Source: Clostridia bacterium
Lineage (GTDB): Bacteria; Bacillota; Clostridia; Christensenellales; CAG-138
DNA length: 64,000 nucleotides
Direction of reading: 5' to 3'
Assembly (NCBI GenBank): GCA_017547885.1
Contig: JAFYOP010000004.1
Coordinates: forward strand, 1-64,000
The position numbers and the translations under genes are program-made. Positions 41,084 to 50,154 of the stretch are shown piece by piece. The notes beneath the pieces are model-generated. The model was given only the letters and a program-made list of their open reading frames with translations. It searched no databases and had not been told where the DNA came from. How positions within the stretch are numbered: the first letter of the stretch is position 1; the number at the start of each line of letters is the position of its first letter.

Positions 41084-41692
41084 ATGGACAGCGTACATTC
41101 GGCAATCCGCGGGGAATTATGTTCGCTTGTGTGCAAAATTTGGCCGGATGCAACGCCGGACATCTTTGATATGGATTGCCCGGGGGCAGAGATTTCCGCT
41201 CCTTTGGGCTTCAGGCCGGGGCCCTGTGATATATGGTGGCAGGAGGAACTCGGCCGTATGGCCGAAGCGTATCCCCCTGTGATATTCGGTGCGAGGCTGC
41301 TTAAGGGCATATCCGCTGCCAACGGGCACGTGCTTTTTCATATTTCGGATGAGGCATATTCTGCTATAATCTCTCATATAATAAAAAACTATCCCAAGCC
41401 CCAAATGCCGGATGACACCGGACACATAATAAATTATGCAGCTGCCCGCATGCTGATGCTTTCCCGCAAGGGAGGGCAGGGCTGTCCGGCTCCTTTCAAA
41501 AAGGGGCTGTGGCTGTGTTTATGCATAGAGGGGTTCCAAGGGAAAAAGCGCGAATCCCTGAGAAAGCGGGCGGCAGAGGCGCTGCTTTGCGCCATGGACG
41601 GCCTGAACGCTGAAGAAAGGGATGCTGTGCGTGAGTTCAGCGGAGGCTGCGCAGACTGCGCCGCAAGATTATTGACGATAAATCCCCTATAG
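41084..41692 (+). CDS. Conserved hypothetical protein, helical
   Basis: 202 residues from the ATG at 41084 (AAAGGA upstream); the frame continues further up through a promoter-like region (TTGACA-17-TACTCT at about 41006-41034), so the longer form is rejected. The middle has PCDIWWQEELGRMAEAYPP, a Gly-rich patch and an INYAAARMLML helix, loosely like the anticodon-binding region of class I tRNA synthetases, but I cannot assign a family. Seven cysteines occur. It precedes a beta-lactamase-fold gene after 14 bp. Confidence 0.6.
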   Translation: MDSVHSAIRGELCSLVCKIWPDATPDIFDMDCPGAEISAPLGFRPGPCDIWWQEELGRMAEAYPPVIFGARLLKGISAANGHVLFHISDEAYSAIISHIIKNYPKPQMPDDTGHIINYAAARMLMLSRKGGQGCPAPFKKGLWLCLCIEGFQGKKRESLRKRAAEALLCAMDGLNAEERDAVREFSGGCADCAARLLTINPL

Positions 41693-41706
41693 GAGGTAAA
41701 TATAAT

Positions 41707-42351
41707 ATGACTATAAAATGGCTCGGACATTCCTGTTTCCTGCTTACGGATTCTCAGGGTACCCGCCTGCTGCTTGATCCCTGTGATCCTGATACGGGCT
41801 ATGATATAGGCGTTCATGAGGTGGATGCCGTAACTTCCAGCCACGGGCATCACGATCACAGCTACTTTGCCGCGGCGGGAGAAGATCCTTATATAATAAA
41901 TGAGCCCGGCGAATATACTGTAAACGATGTAAAGATCACAGGCTTCTCTACCTGGCATGATGATGCCGAGGGCGCTTTGCGCGGCCGCAATATAATGTAT
42001 CTGTTTGAGATGGACGGCCTTCGCGTGCTGCACGCAGGCGATCTGGGGCAGCTGCCGGATAAGGATACCATAGATGCCATCCGCCATGTGGATGTGCTGC
42101 TGGTTCCTGTGGGCGGCACTTATACCATCGACCATCGCGGGGCCAGGGAGCTTGCAAATACCCTTGGCATAAAGGTGCTTATACCCATGCATTATCAGAC
42201 CGATGCGCTGAAGTTTGAGCTGGAGGAGGTCACTCCTCTGCTGGATCATGCCAGCGGCTGCGCCATTCACCGTATGCGCCAGAGCGAGGCTTCCATTCTT
42301 CCCGAAAGCCTTGGCAACGACAGGATAATCGTGCTGGATTACAGGGCATAG
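41707..42351 (+). CDS. Metal-dependent hydrolase, UPF0173 (metallo-beta-lactamase fold)
   Basis: 214 residues. The start MTIKWLGHSCFLL and the metal motif SHGHHDHSYF (about 45-54) with later HAGDLGQ and IPMHYQTD blocks define the UPF0173 branch of the metallo-beta-lactamase superfamily. The substrate is unknown. AGGAGG lies nine bases before the ATG. It is in a run of small genes (41084-43305) on the plus strand. Confidence 0.9.
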   Translation: MTIKWLGHSCFLLTDSQGTRLLLDPCDPDTGYDIGVHEVDAVTSSHGHHDHSYFAAAGEDPYIINEPGEYTVNDVKITGFSTWHDDAEGALRGRNIMYLFEMDGLRVLHAGDLGQLPDKDTIDAIRHVDVLLVPVGGTYTIDHRGARELANTLGIKVLIPMHYQTDALKFELEEVTPLLDHASGCAIHRMRQSEASILPESLGNDRIIVLDYRA

Positions 42352-42358
42352 CAAGCCT

Positions 42359-42838
42359 ATGCACATAAGAAAAGCACAGCCGGGGGATATTCCCGATATA
42401 ATGCGCATATACGATGCCGCCCGCGCTTCCATGCGCAGGAGCGGCAATATGAACCAGTGGATAAACGGCTATCCTTCAGAGGAGCTTGTCCGTCAGGATA
42501 TTGCGGAGGGCGTAAGCTACGTGTGCTGCGAGGATGACCAGCTTTACTGCGTGTTTGCCTTTATCCTTGGGGATGACCCCACCTACGCCGTGATAGAAGA
42601 TGGCGAATGGCCAAATTCCAAGCCCTATGGCACAATACACCGCATAGGCAGCGACGGGCGGAAGAAGGGGCTGTTCCCGCTGTGTCTGGATTTCTGCAGA
42701 GGGATAATCGGCACTGTCCGCATAGACACCCATGCGGATAACGCTCCCATGCACCACATACTTAAAAAGCACGGCTTTACCCGCTGCGGCATAATATACG
42801 TATACGACGGCAGCCCAAGGGTGGCCTACTGCAATTGA
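42359..42838 (+). CDS. GNAT family N-acetyltransferase
   Basis: 159 residues with the GNAT pattern: MHIRKAQPGDIPDIMRIYDAAR at the N-terminus and IRIDTHADNAPMHHILKKHGFTRCG at the C-terminus (written VRIDTHADN here). The central P-loop RxxGxG/A appears degenerate (HRIGSDGRKKG). It is a paralogue of the protein encoded at 401-898. The gene starts seven bases after the preceding stop without a clear ribosome-binding site, indicating translational coupling. Substrate unknown. Confidence 0.78.
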   Translation: MHIRKAQPGDIPDIMRIYDAARASMRRSGNMNQWINGYPSEELVRQDIAEGVSYVCCEDDQLYCVFAFILGDDPTYAVIEDGEWPNSKPYGTIHRIGSDGRKKGLFPLCLDFCRGIIGTVRIDTHADNAPMHHILKKHGFTRCGIIYVYDGSPRVAYCN

Positions 42839-42848
42839 TATGACAGCA

Positions 42849-42873
42849 AAAAGTGACCGCAATGGTCACTTTT
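42849..42873 (+). terminator. Hairpin between the GNAT and the following small gene
   Basis: Ten-base-pair stem AAAAGTGACC/GGTCACTTTT with a five-base loop; the T-tract is part of the stem only, so termination may be partial. Confidence 0.6.
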
Positions 42874-42891
42874 GTGCATAAGGAGAAAGTT

Positions 42892-43305
42892 ATGATAAAA
42901 ACCGTAAGAGACAATATCTGCGCCTCATACAGCCTTCACGATATGAACGTTATCGCCTTTGAGGTGGAGGGGGACAGCATAATAATGCGCACCCAGTCCG
43001 GCATGTGCAGGACGATACCGCCCATGGGTCAGCCGGATGGACACGTGGAATTTTACGGCGTTCAATGGGATTACAGCTATGTGTATCTGCTGAATTTTAC
43101 AGGAAACGTTGGGGCGTTTTCCGGGGAAAAGATGTTTTTGCGGGATTTTATAGACAATACGCCTGTAATGGGGCTTAGCATCATGGATGAAACATACGGC
43201 TACAACTGTACCAAGTATACGGGTCATATTACCATAAATAGGGAATTTTACGAGTGCATGGTGGAGATATACCACGAAGGGGATATGGTATTCGTGGAGG
43301 AATAA
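42892..43305 (+). CDS. Hypothetical protein
   Basis: 137 residues from the ATG at 42892 (AAGGAG eight bases upstream). The protein is beta-rich and acidic, with EGDSIIMRTQSGM, HVEFYGVQWDYSYVYLLNF and a C-terminal ECMVEIYHEGDMVFVEE, like a small beta-sandwich binding domain. No family is recognised. A terminator follows directly. Confidence 0.65.
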   Translation: MIKTVRDNICASYSLHDMNVIAFEVEGDSIIMRTQSGMCRTIPPMGQPDGHVEFYGVQWDYSYVYLLNFTGNVGAFSGEKMFLRDFIDNTPVMGLSIMDETYGYNCTKYTGHITINREFYECMVEIYHEGDMVFVEE

Positions 43306-43308
43306 ATC

Positions 43309-43341
43309 ACAGCGGGCCGCTTTTTGCAGCCCGCTGTTTTT
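43309..43341 (+). terminator. Terminator of the 41-43 kb gene cluster
   Basis: Nine-base-pair stem ACAGCGGGC/GCCCGCTGT followed by TTTTTA. Confidence 0.88.
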
Positions 43342-43443
43342 ACATACATCTTACATCATCTTTAATTATATTTTTGAATTATATTTTTGCGTCAATGTTC
43401 CGAATAAAATAGGCACAGCCCGTGCAGTTTAGTGTGCCGCCGT

Positions 43444-44418
43444 TTATTCTACGGTGTCCATCAGATATCCATAGCCCTCAGTCTGCATATTTTCATATGG
43501 GATAAACCTTAATGCTGCGCTGTTGATGCAGTAGCGTACGCCGTTGGGAGAGTCGGGGTCGCCGTTGAATACGTGGCCAAGGTGGGAGTTTCCCGCCCTG
43601 CTGCGCACCTCCACCCGCTGCATGCCGTGGCTGTTGTCGCGGAGCCTCAGTATAGCGGGCTCCTCAATGGGCTTGGAAAATGCAGGCCAGCCGCAGCCGC
43701 TTTGGAATTTATCTGTGGAAGAGAACAGCGGTTCGCCCGTTACTATATCCACATATATGCCTCTATCAAAGGTATTCCAGTACTCATTTTCAAAGGGAAA
43801 CTCCGTGCCGCTTTGCCGGGTTATCCGGTATTGTTCCGCTGTAAGCCTTTTGCGAATAGCCTCATCTGCAGGTCTTTTATAGCTGCCGGGGTCTATACGC
43901 ATATTCTCAAACAGCTTTATCTTCCAAGTGGGTATATGGCAATATCCCGTGGGGTTGTGGATGAGATAGTCCTGATGGCCTTCTTCGGCCGGGAAGTAGT
44001 TTTTGAGCGGGGCTATTTCAACACAGAACTTTTCATAGCGTTCTTTTTCTATTTCTGCTATGCGTTCAATGGTTGTCAGGTCTTCGGGGCTTGTATAATA
44101 AATACCTGTCTGATACTGTGTGCCCACGTCATAGCCCTGCCTGTTTTGCACGGTGGGGTCTATTACGTAGAAGAATGACAGCAGCAGAGCGTCAAGGCTT
44201 ATCTTTTGCGGGTCGTATTCCACCCTTACGGTTTCCCGAAAGCCGGTATTCCCTTGGCATACCGCGGTATAGTTGGCATCCGCTTCGCCTGTGCCGTTAG
44301 CGTAGCCGCATTGGGTGTGTGTAACTCCGGGAAGGGAGCGCATCAAATGCTGCAGCCCCCAGAAGCAGCCGCCGGCAAGGTATATTGCGTTTTGGGTTGT
44401 GGTTTTTGTATCTTTCAT
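43444..44418 (-). CDS. msrAB: Peptide methionine sulfoxide reductase MsrA/MsrB fusion
   Basis: 324 residues from the ATG at 44418 (GAGG six bases upstream; an ATG two codons earlier overlaps that site). MsrA is N-terminal (about 1-165) with catalytic AGGCFWGLQH and GTQYQTGIYY; MsrB is C-terminal (about 190-320) with EYWNTFDRGIYVDIVTGEPLF, SGCGWPAFSKPI and the catalytic GVRYCINSAALRF. The zinc-binding CxxC pairs of MsrB are absent. It repairs both S and R epimers of oxidised methionine in proteins. Upstream is a hairpin (GACAGC/GCTGTC) enclosing a GGAGG. Confidence 0.94.
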   Translation of the reverse strand: MKDTKTTTQNAIYLAGGCFWGLQHLMRSLPGVTHTQCGYANGTGEADANYTAVCQGNTGFRETVRVEYDPQKISLDALLLSFFYVIDPTVQNRQGYDVGTQYQTGIYYTSPEDLTTIERIAEIEKERYEKFCVEIAPLKNYFPAEEGHQDYLIHNPTGYCHIPTWKIKLFENMRIDPGSYKRPADEAIRKRLTAEQYRITRQSGTEFPFENEYWNTFDRGIYVDIVTGEPLFSSTDKFQSGCGWPAFSKPIEEPAILRLRDNSHGMQRVEVRSRAGNSHLGHVFNGDPDSPNGVRYCINSAALRFIPYENMQTEGYGYLMDTVE

Positions 44419-44610
44419 GGGCATCCTCGTTGTGCTCTGTGGAATTTATAGGGGGTCATTGACGGAAAGAATACAGCCTGCAGGCCGTTTCTTTTTGTTT
44501 TATCGGGACAGCCCTCCTTTTTGCTGTCTGTATTTGTATTATACCCACATAGGGACATCGCTTCCGTGATAATGTTACCGAGCAAAATAAAAAGAGCAGC
44601 CTGTCTGCTC

Positions 44611-45111
44611 TTATTTTATTCTGGCAAGAGACACGTTTTTGTATGCGGGGTCAAAGGTGACTTCACGGATTATATCCAGCCATTCCGGGAACAGTATTTC
44701 TTCATCCTCGGCCTTAAGCTCCACCTCTGCGACTGCCCTGTCGTTCCAGAAGGGGAATATATCTATCTCGAATATATGCCCTTGGTAGGGGATGCGCAGC
44801 CGGGTTTTTTCTATAGGGCGGAATGCGGGGTCTGCGGCTTTGAGGTATTCAAGATATTCCTGTTCGGATATTTCCCGCTCGATCTCTACGCGGGTGAGCT
44901 CGGATATTTTGCGCTTTTCTGTGTGGGTACAGGTACAGCCCTGTGGACCTGTGCTTTTGCGCACCCTTGCGGCGCCGCCGCAAAGGTATGTCTGCGTCAT
45001 ATTAAATACAGAGCAGTCGGGCAGAGCCTTAAGCTTTGCAATATCGGGATAGGGTATGAGGAACTTGCGCTCTATTTCAAGGGGTTCCTGAGCTTTTGTG
45101 TTTTCAGTCAT
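44611..45111 (-). CDS. CYTH domain protein
   Basis: 166 residues. The CYTH signature EIERKFLIP (about 12-20) is followed by alternating charged strands: AARVRKSTG, TCTHTEKRK, RVEIEREISEQEYLEYL, KTRLRIPYQGHIFEIDIF and AEVELKAEDEE. These line the triphosphate tunnel of the fold. Family members are adenylyl cyclases, thiamine triphosphatases or tripolyphosphatases; the closest role here is likely an inorganic or organic triphosphatase. It lies six bases after the small gene upstream. Confidence 0.85.
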   Translation of the reverse strand: MTENTKAQEPLEIERKFLIPYPDIAKLKALPDCSVFNMTQTYLCGGAARVRKSTGPQGCTCTHTEKRKISELTRVEIEREISEQEYLEYLKAADPAFRPIEKTRLRIPYQGHIFEIDIFPFWNDRAVAEVELKAEDEEILFPEWLDIIREVTFDPAYKNVSLARIK

Positions 45112-45117
45112 GGGATA

Positions 45118-45351
45118 TTACTCGGTTATGATGTAGGGAAGCAGCAGGTGAAGGTCGTTTGGGTCGCTTATGGCAAGCTCTATGCCTTCTATCCGCTGAT
45201 CTTCAAATACCTGAGTAAGGGCGATATACTGGCACAGGCGGGATTTAAGGTTAAGGCAGTCTCCTTCGGAGCTGAGCAGCTCTACCCGGCCCGCGCAGCT
45301 GTTCACAGCCTCAAAAAAACGGGTGGGCTCGGATATGTCCTTGATCTTCAT
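45118..45351 (-). CDS. Small conserved hypothetical protein
   Basis: 77 residues from the ATG at 45351 (GGAGG about eight bases upstream; an earlier in-frame ATG lies at or before that site). Sequence MKIKDISEPTRFFEAVNSC with a middle GDCLNLKSRLCQYIALTQVFED and acidic end. It is a compact alpha/beta domain that I do not recognise. Co-directional with the CYTH gene, six bases apart, so they form one operon. Confidence 0.65.
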   Translation of the reverse strand: MKIKDISEPTRFFEAVNSCAGRVELLSSEGDCLNLKSRLCQYIALTQVFEDQRIEGIELAISDPNDLHLLLPYIITE

Positions 45352-45494
45352 AATACTGCGCCTCCTTTTATACATTTGATATTATTATACAATATTTACG
45401 CTTTATTTACCATGACATTGTTTTTTTCAGCTGCCAGGGGCAATTCTTCACAATTCTTTCAAAATATTATTATGCTTTTGTCACGGAAATAATC

Positions 45495-45500
45495 TATAAT
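45495..45500 (+). promoter_or_regulatory. -10 box of clpB
   Basis: TATAAT overlaps the first base of the CIRCE operator; no convincing -35 hexamer is seen 16-18 bp upstream. Confidence 0.5.
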
Positions 45501-45526
45501 TAGCACTCGAAGGGTGAGAGTGCTAA
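45500..45526. promoter_or_regulatory. CIRCE operator (HrcA site)
   Basis: TTAGCACTC, nine bases, GAGTGCTAA: a perfect match to the CIRCE inverted repeat bound by HrcA, which represses heat-shock genes. It overlaps the -10 box but lies 350 bp upstream of clpB because repeat material occupies the leader. Confidence 0.95.
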
Positions 45527-45530
45527 TGAG

Positions 45531-45690
45531 GCTTCGCCTTTCGCAGAAAACCTTTTGGGTTTTCTGCGAGCATTTCAGTTTTTACCTCTCGATTCCTGCG
45601 GAATCTCCCGGGCGGTAAAAACTGCAATGAAGCAAAGCCGCAGGCTTTGCTTCCGCATTTGCCGTACACGCCGCCAAATGCGGATTGAAA
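45531..45690 (+). repeat. Structured dispersed repeat, copy B
   Basis: Within the clpB leader. Hairpins in order: CGCAGAAAACC/GGTTTTCTGCG; CAGTTTTTACC/GGTAAAAACTG; GAAGCAAAGCC/GGCTTTGCTTC; and CCGCATTTG/CAAATGCGG around GCCGTACACGCCGC. It shares GCCGTACACGCCGCCAAA with copy C, while the stems differ and stay complementary. The fifth hairpin is missing. Confidence 0.78.
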
Positions 45691-45748
45691 GCCCAAAGGA
45701 GACATTCATACACCCTGATGAAAGCATTGCAGCAACAAGGAAAAGAGC

Positions 45749-45810
45749 CGCCGTCTTCGCCCCTTTGGGCGAAGATACCTGAAAAGGGTGAAGGGTGGGA
45801 TCAGATTAAA
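45749..45810 (+). repeat. Half copy of the MITE-like element
   Basis: CTTCGCCC/GGGCGAAG hairpin, then GAAAAGGGTGAAGGGTGGGA and TCAGATT. It resembles the hairpin and right end of 35683-35864 and the complement of its left end. Only one end is present. Confidence 0.5.
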
Positions 45811-45877
45811 ATGATATTATCCTGCCCTGCCAATACTAACCGTGGACAATTACCTCAAAGAAGGAGGAAAAGACATA

Positions 45878-48463
45878 ATGAACATAAACAAGCTTACTCA
45901 GAAATCCGTAGCAGCCGTACAGGAGGCCCAGAGCATTGCCGTAAAGAAGGGCAGCTCTCAGGTGGATCAGCAGCATCTTATGGCTGCGCTGCTTGAGCAG
46001 GAGCTTATCTCTCAGCTCATCACCCGCATGGGCAAGGACAGGGAGGCCTTTGCTGCTGCCCTTGAAAAGGAGATAAACCGACTGCCCAGAATGAGCGGCG
46101 GCAGGGAGATGGACAGGGTGTACATTACCTCTGAGCTGGACCGCGCCCTCAATTCCGCCGAACAGCAGGCGGAGCATATGAAGGATGAGTACATTTCTGT
46201 GGAGCACCTTTTCCTTGGTATGCTGGAGGCGCCCAATGCCCCAATGAAGGAGCTGTTCCGCAGCTTTGCCATAACCCGCGATGAGTTCCTCAAGGCCCTT
46301 AACGAGGTGCGGGGCGGCGCAAGGGTGACCACCGACAGCCCCGAGGGCACATACGATGCACTTGGCAAGTACGCTCAGGATCTGGTGGAGCTTGCACGAA
46401 AGCAGAAGCTTGACCCGGTAATAGGCCGTGATGAAGAAGTGCGAAATGTTATCCGCATACTTTCCCGCAAGAGCAAGAACAACCCCGTGCTCATAGGTGA
46501 GCCCGGCGTGGGCAAGACCGCCATAGCGGAGGGTCTGGCTCAGCGAATAGTCAGCGGAGACGTGCCCGCAAACCTTAAGGAGCGCAGAATATTCTCTCTG
46601 GATATGGGCGCGCTGATAGCCGGCGCAAAGTTCCGGGGCGAGTTCGAGGAGCGCCTCAAGGCTGTGCTTAATGAAGTAAAGCGCAGCGAGGGCGGAATAA
46701 TCCTCTTTATCGACGAGCTGCACAATATCGTAGGCGCAGGCCGTACCGAGGGCAGCATGGATGCAGGCAACCTGCTCAAGCCCATGCTTGCAAGGGGCGA
46801 GCTCCACTGCATAGGCGCAACTACCCTTGACGAATACCGCAAGTATATAGAAAAGGATGCCGCCCTGTCCAGGCGATTCCAGCCCGTAATGGTGGATGAG
46901 CCCACCGTGGAGGATACCATAAGCATACTTCGCGGTCTCAAGGAGCGGTATGAGGTATTCCACGGCGTAAAGATAAACGACAACGCGCTTATCGCCGCCG
47001 CAACACTTTCTCATCGCTATATCAGCGACAGATTCCTTCCCGATAAGGCCATAGACCTTGTGGATGAAGCCTGCGCACTGGTGCGCACCGAAATGGACAG
47101 CATGCCCACCGAGCTTGACGAAAAGCGCCGCCACATAATGCAGCTGGAGATAGAGGAGGCTGCTCTTACCAAGGAGAGCGACAAGCTGTCTGTACAGCAC
47201 CTTGAGGATATCCGCCGCCAGCTTGCCTCTGAGCGGGAGGAGTTTGCGGGGCTCAGGGCCAGGTGGGAAAACGAAAAGGACGCCATCAAAAAGGTACAGA
47301 CTCTCCGCACCGAGATAGAGCAGCTCAATGCCGACATGCAGCAGGCGGAGCGCAATTACGACCTGAACAAGGCCGCCGAGATAAAGTACGGCACCCTGCC
47401 AAAGCTCAAAGAGGAGCTTGAGCAGGCAGAAGCGGATATGGAAAAGGGCAAGGCATCCGGTCTGCTCCGAGACCGTATTACCGAAGAAGAGATCGCCCGC
47501 ATAGTGGGCCGCTGGACCGGCATACCCGTAAGCAAGCTGATGGAAGGTGAGCGGGAAAAGCTATTGCACCTTGACAGCATACTGCATCGCAGGGTGATAG
47601 GTCAGGATGAGGCGGTACAGACTGTGTGCGATGCCATACTCCGCACCCGCGCGGGCCTTAAGGACCCAGATAAGCCCATAGGCTCCTTCCTGTTCCTTGG
47701 CCCCACCGGCGTGGGCAAGACAGAGCTTGCAAAGGCACTTGCGGAGGCTCTCTTTGACGACGAGGGCAACATGGTACGCATCGACATGAGCGAATACATG
47801 GAGAAGCATTCTGTATCCCGCCTCATCGGCGCCCCTCCGGGCTATGTGGGCTATGATGAGGGAGGTCAGCTTACCGAAGCCGTCCGCAGAAGGCCCTACT
47901 GCGTTGTGCTGTTTGATGAGATAGAAAAGGCACATCCCGATGTATTCAACGTGCTGCTGCAGGTGCTGGACGATGGCCGCATCACGGATTCTCAGGGCCG
48001 CACCGTGGACTTTAAGAATACCGTAATAGTCATGACCAGCAACCTTGGCTCTGCCTTTATACTGGAGGGCATAGAGGACGGCCGTATTACGGAAGAAGCA
48101 AGGGCGCAGGTGGAAAGGCTGCTGAAGCAGAGCTTCCGCCCCGAGTTCCTTAACCGCATAGACGATACGGTATTCTACAAGCCTCTCACCCAGGCGGAGA
48201 TATTCTCTATCACCGAGCTGCTTCTTGAGGATATCCGCAGAAGGCTCATGGACCGCAGGCTGGACGTGACCCTCACCGATGCCGCAAAGACCTACATCGC
48301 CGAGGCTGGATACGATCCCCAGTACGGCGCAAGGCCGCTGAAGAGGCTGCTTTCCAGCAAGCTGGAAACCCTTCTTGCCCGCCGCATAATAGAGAAGGAC
48401 CCCGATCCGGATACTGTGTTCACCGTGGACTATGACGGGGAAAAGCTGTACGTTAAGGAATAA
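45878..48463 (+). CDS. clpB: ATP-dependent chaperone ClpB
   Basis: 861 residues from the ATG at 45878 (GGAGG nine bases upstream; an upstream in-frame ATG lacks one). The N domain starts [20 protein letters not shown]1 has Walker [14 protein letters not shown] (about 208-220), the coiled-coil middle domain spans about 400-525, and NBD2 has [14 protein letters not shown] (about 608) and [21 protein letters not shown]. The middle domain marks it as ClpB rather than ClpC. It dissolves protein aggregates with DnaK. Transcription is expected to be HrcA-controlled through the CIRCE site. Confidence 0.96.
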   Translation: MNINKLTQKSVAAVQEAQSIAVKKGSSQVDQQHLMAALLEQELISQLITRMGKDREAFAAALEKEINRLPRMSGGREMDRVYITSELDRALNSAEQQAEHMKDEYISVEHLFLGMLEAPNAPMKELFRSFAITRDEFLKALNEVRGGARVTTDSPEGTYDALGKYAQDLVELARKQKLDPVIGRDEEVRNVIRILSRKSKNNPVLIGEPGVGKTAIAEGLAQRIVSGDVPANLKERRIFSLDMGALIAGAKFRGEFEERLKAVLNEVKRSEGGIILFIDELHNIVGAGRTEGSMDAGNLLKPMLARGELHCIGATTLDEYRKYIEKDAALSRRFQPVMVDEPTVEDTISILRGLKERYEVFHGVKINDNALIAAATLSHRYISDRFLPDKAIDLVDEACALVRTEMDSMPTELDEKRRHIMQLEIEEAALTKESDKLSVQHLEDIRRQLASEREEFAGLRARWENEKDAIKKVQTLRTEIEQLNADMQQAERNYDLNKAAEIKYGTLPKLKEELEQAEADMEKGKASGLLRDRITEEEIARIVGRWTGIPVSKLMEGEREKLLHLDSILHRRVIGQDEAVQTVCDAILRTRAGLKDPDKPIGSFLFLGPTGVGKTELAKALAEALFDDEGNMVRIDMSEYMEKHSVSRLIGAPPGYVGYDEGGQLTEAVRRRPYCVVLFDEIEKAHPDVFNVLLQVLDDGRITDSQGRTVDFKNTVIVMTSNLGSAFILEGIEDGRITEEARAQVERLLKQSFRPEFLNRIDDTVFYKPLTQAEIFSITELLLEDIRRRLMDRRLDVTLTDAAKTYIAEAGYDPQYGARPLKRLLSSKLETLLARRIIEKDPDPDTVFTVDYDGEKLYVKE

Positions 48464-48504
48464 ATATTGACGGCAAAACGGCCTGCAATATATAGTAAAG
48501 CAAA

Positions 48505-48532
48505 GGGGCTGCGGAGTCACTTCCGCAGCCCG
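48505..48532 (+). other. GC-rich hairpin between clpB and the nitroreductase gene
   Basis: GGGCTGCGGA/TCCGCAGCCC forms a ten-base-pair stem with no T-tract, ending about ten bases before the next ribosome-binding site. It may stabilise the clpB mRNA end. Confidence 0.5.
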
Positions 48533-48549
48533 TGCTATTGGAGGGAAAT

Positions 48550-49224
48550 ATGAATTTTGACTATATGCAGGCCATAAGGGACAGACATTCTGTCCGCAAA
48601 TACCTTCCGGATCCTATCCCTGAGGCCATGGCAGCCGCCCTCAATGAGGAGATAGCCCGATGCAACGCGGTGAGCGGCCTTTCCATGCAGCTCATCACAG
48701 AGGAAGAGGATGCCTTTAAGGGCTTCCTTGCCAATTACGGCTTGCTCAGCGGCGTAAAGAATTACATTGCGCTGGTGGGCCCAAAGGGTCCCAAGGTGGA
48801 CGAGCTCTGCGGCTATTACGGTGAACGTATAGTGCTGCTTGCCCAGAGCCTTGGCCTTAATACCTGCTGGGTGGCGGGCACGTTCAGCCGACGCAAGTGC
48901 GGGGCTGTGGTGGAGAATGGGCAGAAGCTGGTCTGCGTTATAGCCATAGGCAGGGGAAAGACCAATGGCGTACAGAGCAGGTCAAAGCCCTTCAGCGCGG
49001 TCTGCAAGGCGGAAGGGGAAATGCCCGAGTGGTTCAGGGCAGGGGTGGAATGCGCCCTTCTTGCCCCCACCGCAATAAATCAGCAGGCCTTTAAGTTTGA
49101 GCTTATAGGCAGCAGGGCGGTCCTTGCAAAGGCGGGCGTAGGCCCTTGTGCCAATATTGACCTGGGCATAGTAAAGCTGCACTTTGAGCTGGGTGCGGGC
49201 AAGGAAAATTTTGCCTGGGCGTAA
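48550..49224 (+). CDS. Nitroreductase-family flavoprotein
   Basis: 224 residues from the ATG at 48550 (GGAGG seven bases upstream). MNFDYMQAIRDRHSVRKYLPDPIP is the FMN-binding start of the nitroreductase fold, and LLAQSLGLNTCWVAG and ALLAPTAINQQAFKFELIG are further family blocks. The layout with two half-domains resembles the TM1586-like group. Substrate unknown; such enzymes reduce nitro compounds or quinones with NAD(P)H. Confidence 0.82.
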   Translation: MNFDYMQAIRDRHSVRKYLPDPIPEAMAAALNEEIARCNAVSGLSMQLITEEEDAFKGFLANYGLLSGVKNYIALVGPKGPKVDELCGYYGERIVLLAQSLGLNTCWVAGTFSRRKCGAVVENGQKLVCVIAIGRGKTNGVQSRSKPFSAVCKAEGEMPEWFRAGVECALLAPTAINQQAFKFELIGSRAVLAKAGVGPCANIDLGIVKLHFELGAGKENFAWA

Positions 49225-49331
49225 GAATAGTTGCCGCTGCAACCGGCAGTTGCGCATTTTCCAAGGATAATGTATAGAAAAGCAGAGCCGAAACAGATAT
49301 GCTGAACAGCATAGACCCGAAGGAGGCGTTT

Positions 49332-49850
49332 GTGTTTATGAAGGAAATGACCATAGGAGAGCGGATACAGCAGCTGCGTAAAGCGGCGGGACTTTCTCAG
49401 GAGCAGCTTGCGGAAAAGCTGGATGTTTCGCGCCAGTCCGTTTCCAAGTGGGAGCTGAATGACGCTGTGCCGGAGCTGACAAAAGTGATCGCTTTAAGTG
49501 AGCTGTTTGAAATATCCACAGATGAGCTGCTCAGGGGAAAGAGCGACCACAGCGCGATGGACAGGGAAGCACCCATAGAGACCATAGCGAGATTAAACTG
49601 TGCTGAAAGGCGTATACGCACGGGCTTTATAACCGTCATGCTGTCTGCGGTACTGCTGGCGGCAGAGTTTATGCTGCTGCCGGTGATGCAGATGGCGGAA
49701 AAAGCTCACTTTGGGTACTTTAAAACCAATATAATAGACTATGCGGCTGAGATGCCAATATCGCTTGCAATAAATATAACCGTGGCGGTCATGGCAGCGG
49801 GCGGCGTGTTTATGGCAATGGGATATAAGTACAAAAAGTCAAAAAAATAA
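49332..49850 (+). CDS. XRE-family transcriptional regulator with C-terminal membrane segments
   Basis: 172 residues from a GTG at 49332, five bases after AGGAGG; the ATG at 49338 is an alternative. The HTH (about 8-62) reads IGERIQQLRKAAGLSQEQLAEKLDVSRQSVSKWELNDAVPEL and is followed by SELFEISTDELLRG. Two hydrophobic segments (about 108-127 and 145-165) follow, so it is tethered to the membrane. This architecture is common in Clostridia and often tied to stress or antimicrobial peptides; no target is visible here. Confidence 0.82.
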   Translation: MFMKEMTIGERIQQLRKAAGLSQEQLAEKLDVSRQSVSKWELNDAVPELTKVIALSELFEISTDELLRGKSDHSAMDREAPIETIARLNCAERRIRTGFITVMLSAVLLAAEFMLLPVMQMAEKAHFGYFKTNIIDYAAEMPISLAINITVAVMAAGGVFMAMGYKYKKSKK

Positions 49851-49859
49851 AAATAATAC

Positions 49860-49888
49860 TTGACGAGGGGGTTGTGGTGTGGTAACAT
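49860..49888 (+). promoter_or_regulatory. Promoter of the tRNA-Met pair
   Basis: TTGACG (49860-49865), 17 bp, TAACAT (49883-49888), ending 17 bases before the first tRNA. Confidence 0.65.
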
Positions 49889-49905
49889 AAGCCTTGCGTT
49901 GACGG

Positions 49906-49981
<76 letters not shown>

Positions 49982-49986
49982 TTTAT

Positions 49987-50063
49987 GGCGGCGTAGCTCA
50001 GTTGGCTAGAGCATTCGGTTCATACCCGGAGTGTCATCCGTTCGAGTCGGATCGCCGCTACCA
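49987..50063 (+). tRNA. Elongator tRNA with CAT anticodon (Met, or Ile2 if modified)
   Basis: 77 nt with encoded CCA; acceptor GGCGGCG/CGCCGCT, D arm GCTC/GAGC, anticodon CAT at 50021-50023, T arm ATCCG/CGGAT. A CAT tRNA that is not the initiator is either elongator Met or lysidine-modified tRNA-Ile2; I favour Met. Confidence 0.88.
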
Positions 50064-50066
50064 AGC

Positions 50067-50095
50067 AAAACAGCATCCTATGGGTGCTGTTTTTT
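50067..50095 (+). terminator. Terminator of the tRNA operon
   Basis: AAAACAGCATCC/GGGTGCTGTTTT stem (one G-U pair) followed by more Ts. Confidence 0.85.
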
Positions 50096-50110
50096 GTTAT
50101 CCGGATACAC

Positions 50111-50146
50111 AAAGGCCTCCCCAACACAGCAGGGGAGGCCTTTTAT
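50111..50146. terminator. Bidirectional terminator between the tRNAs and the CorC-family gene
   Basis: Twelve-base-pair stem AAAGGCCTCCCC/GGGGAGGCCTTT, with T-tracts on either strand. Confidence 0.85.
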
Positions 50147-50154
50147 TGTATTGC

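Noticed and set aside
48505..48532. Intrinsic terminator after clpB
   Set aside because: The stem is strong but has no T-tract; it is listed only as a hairpin.
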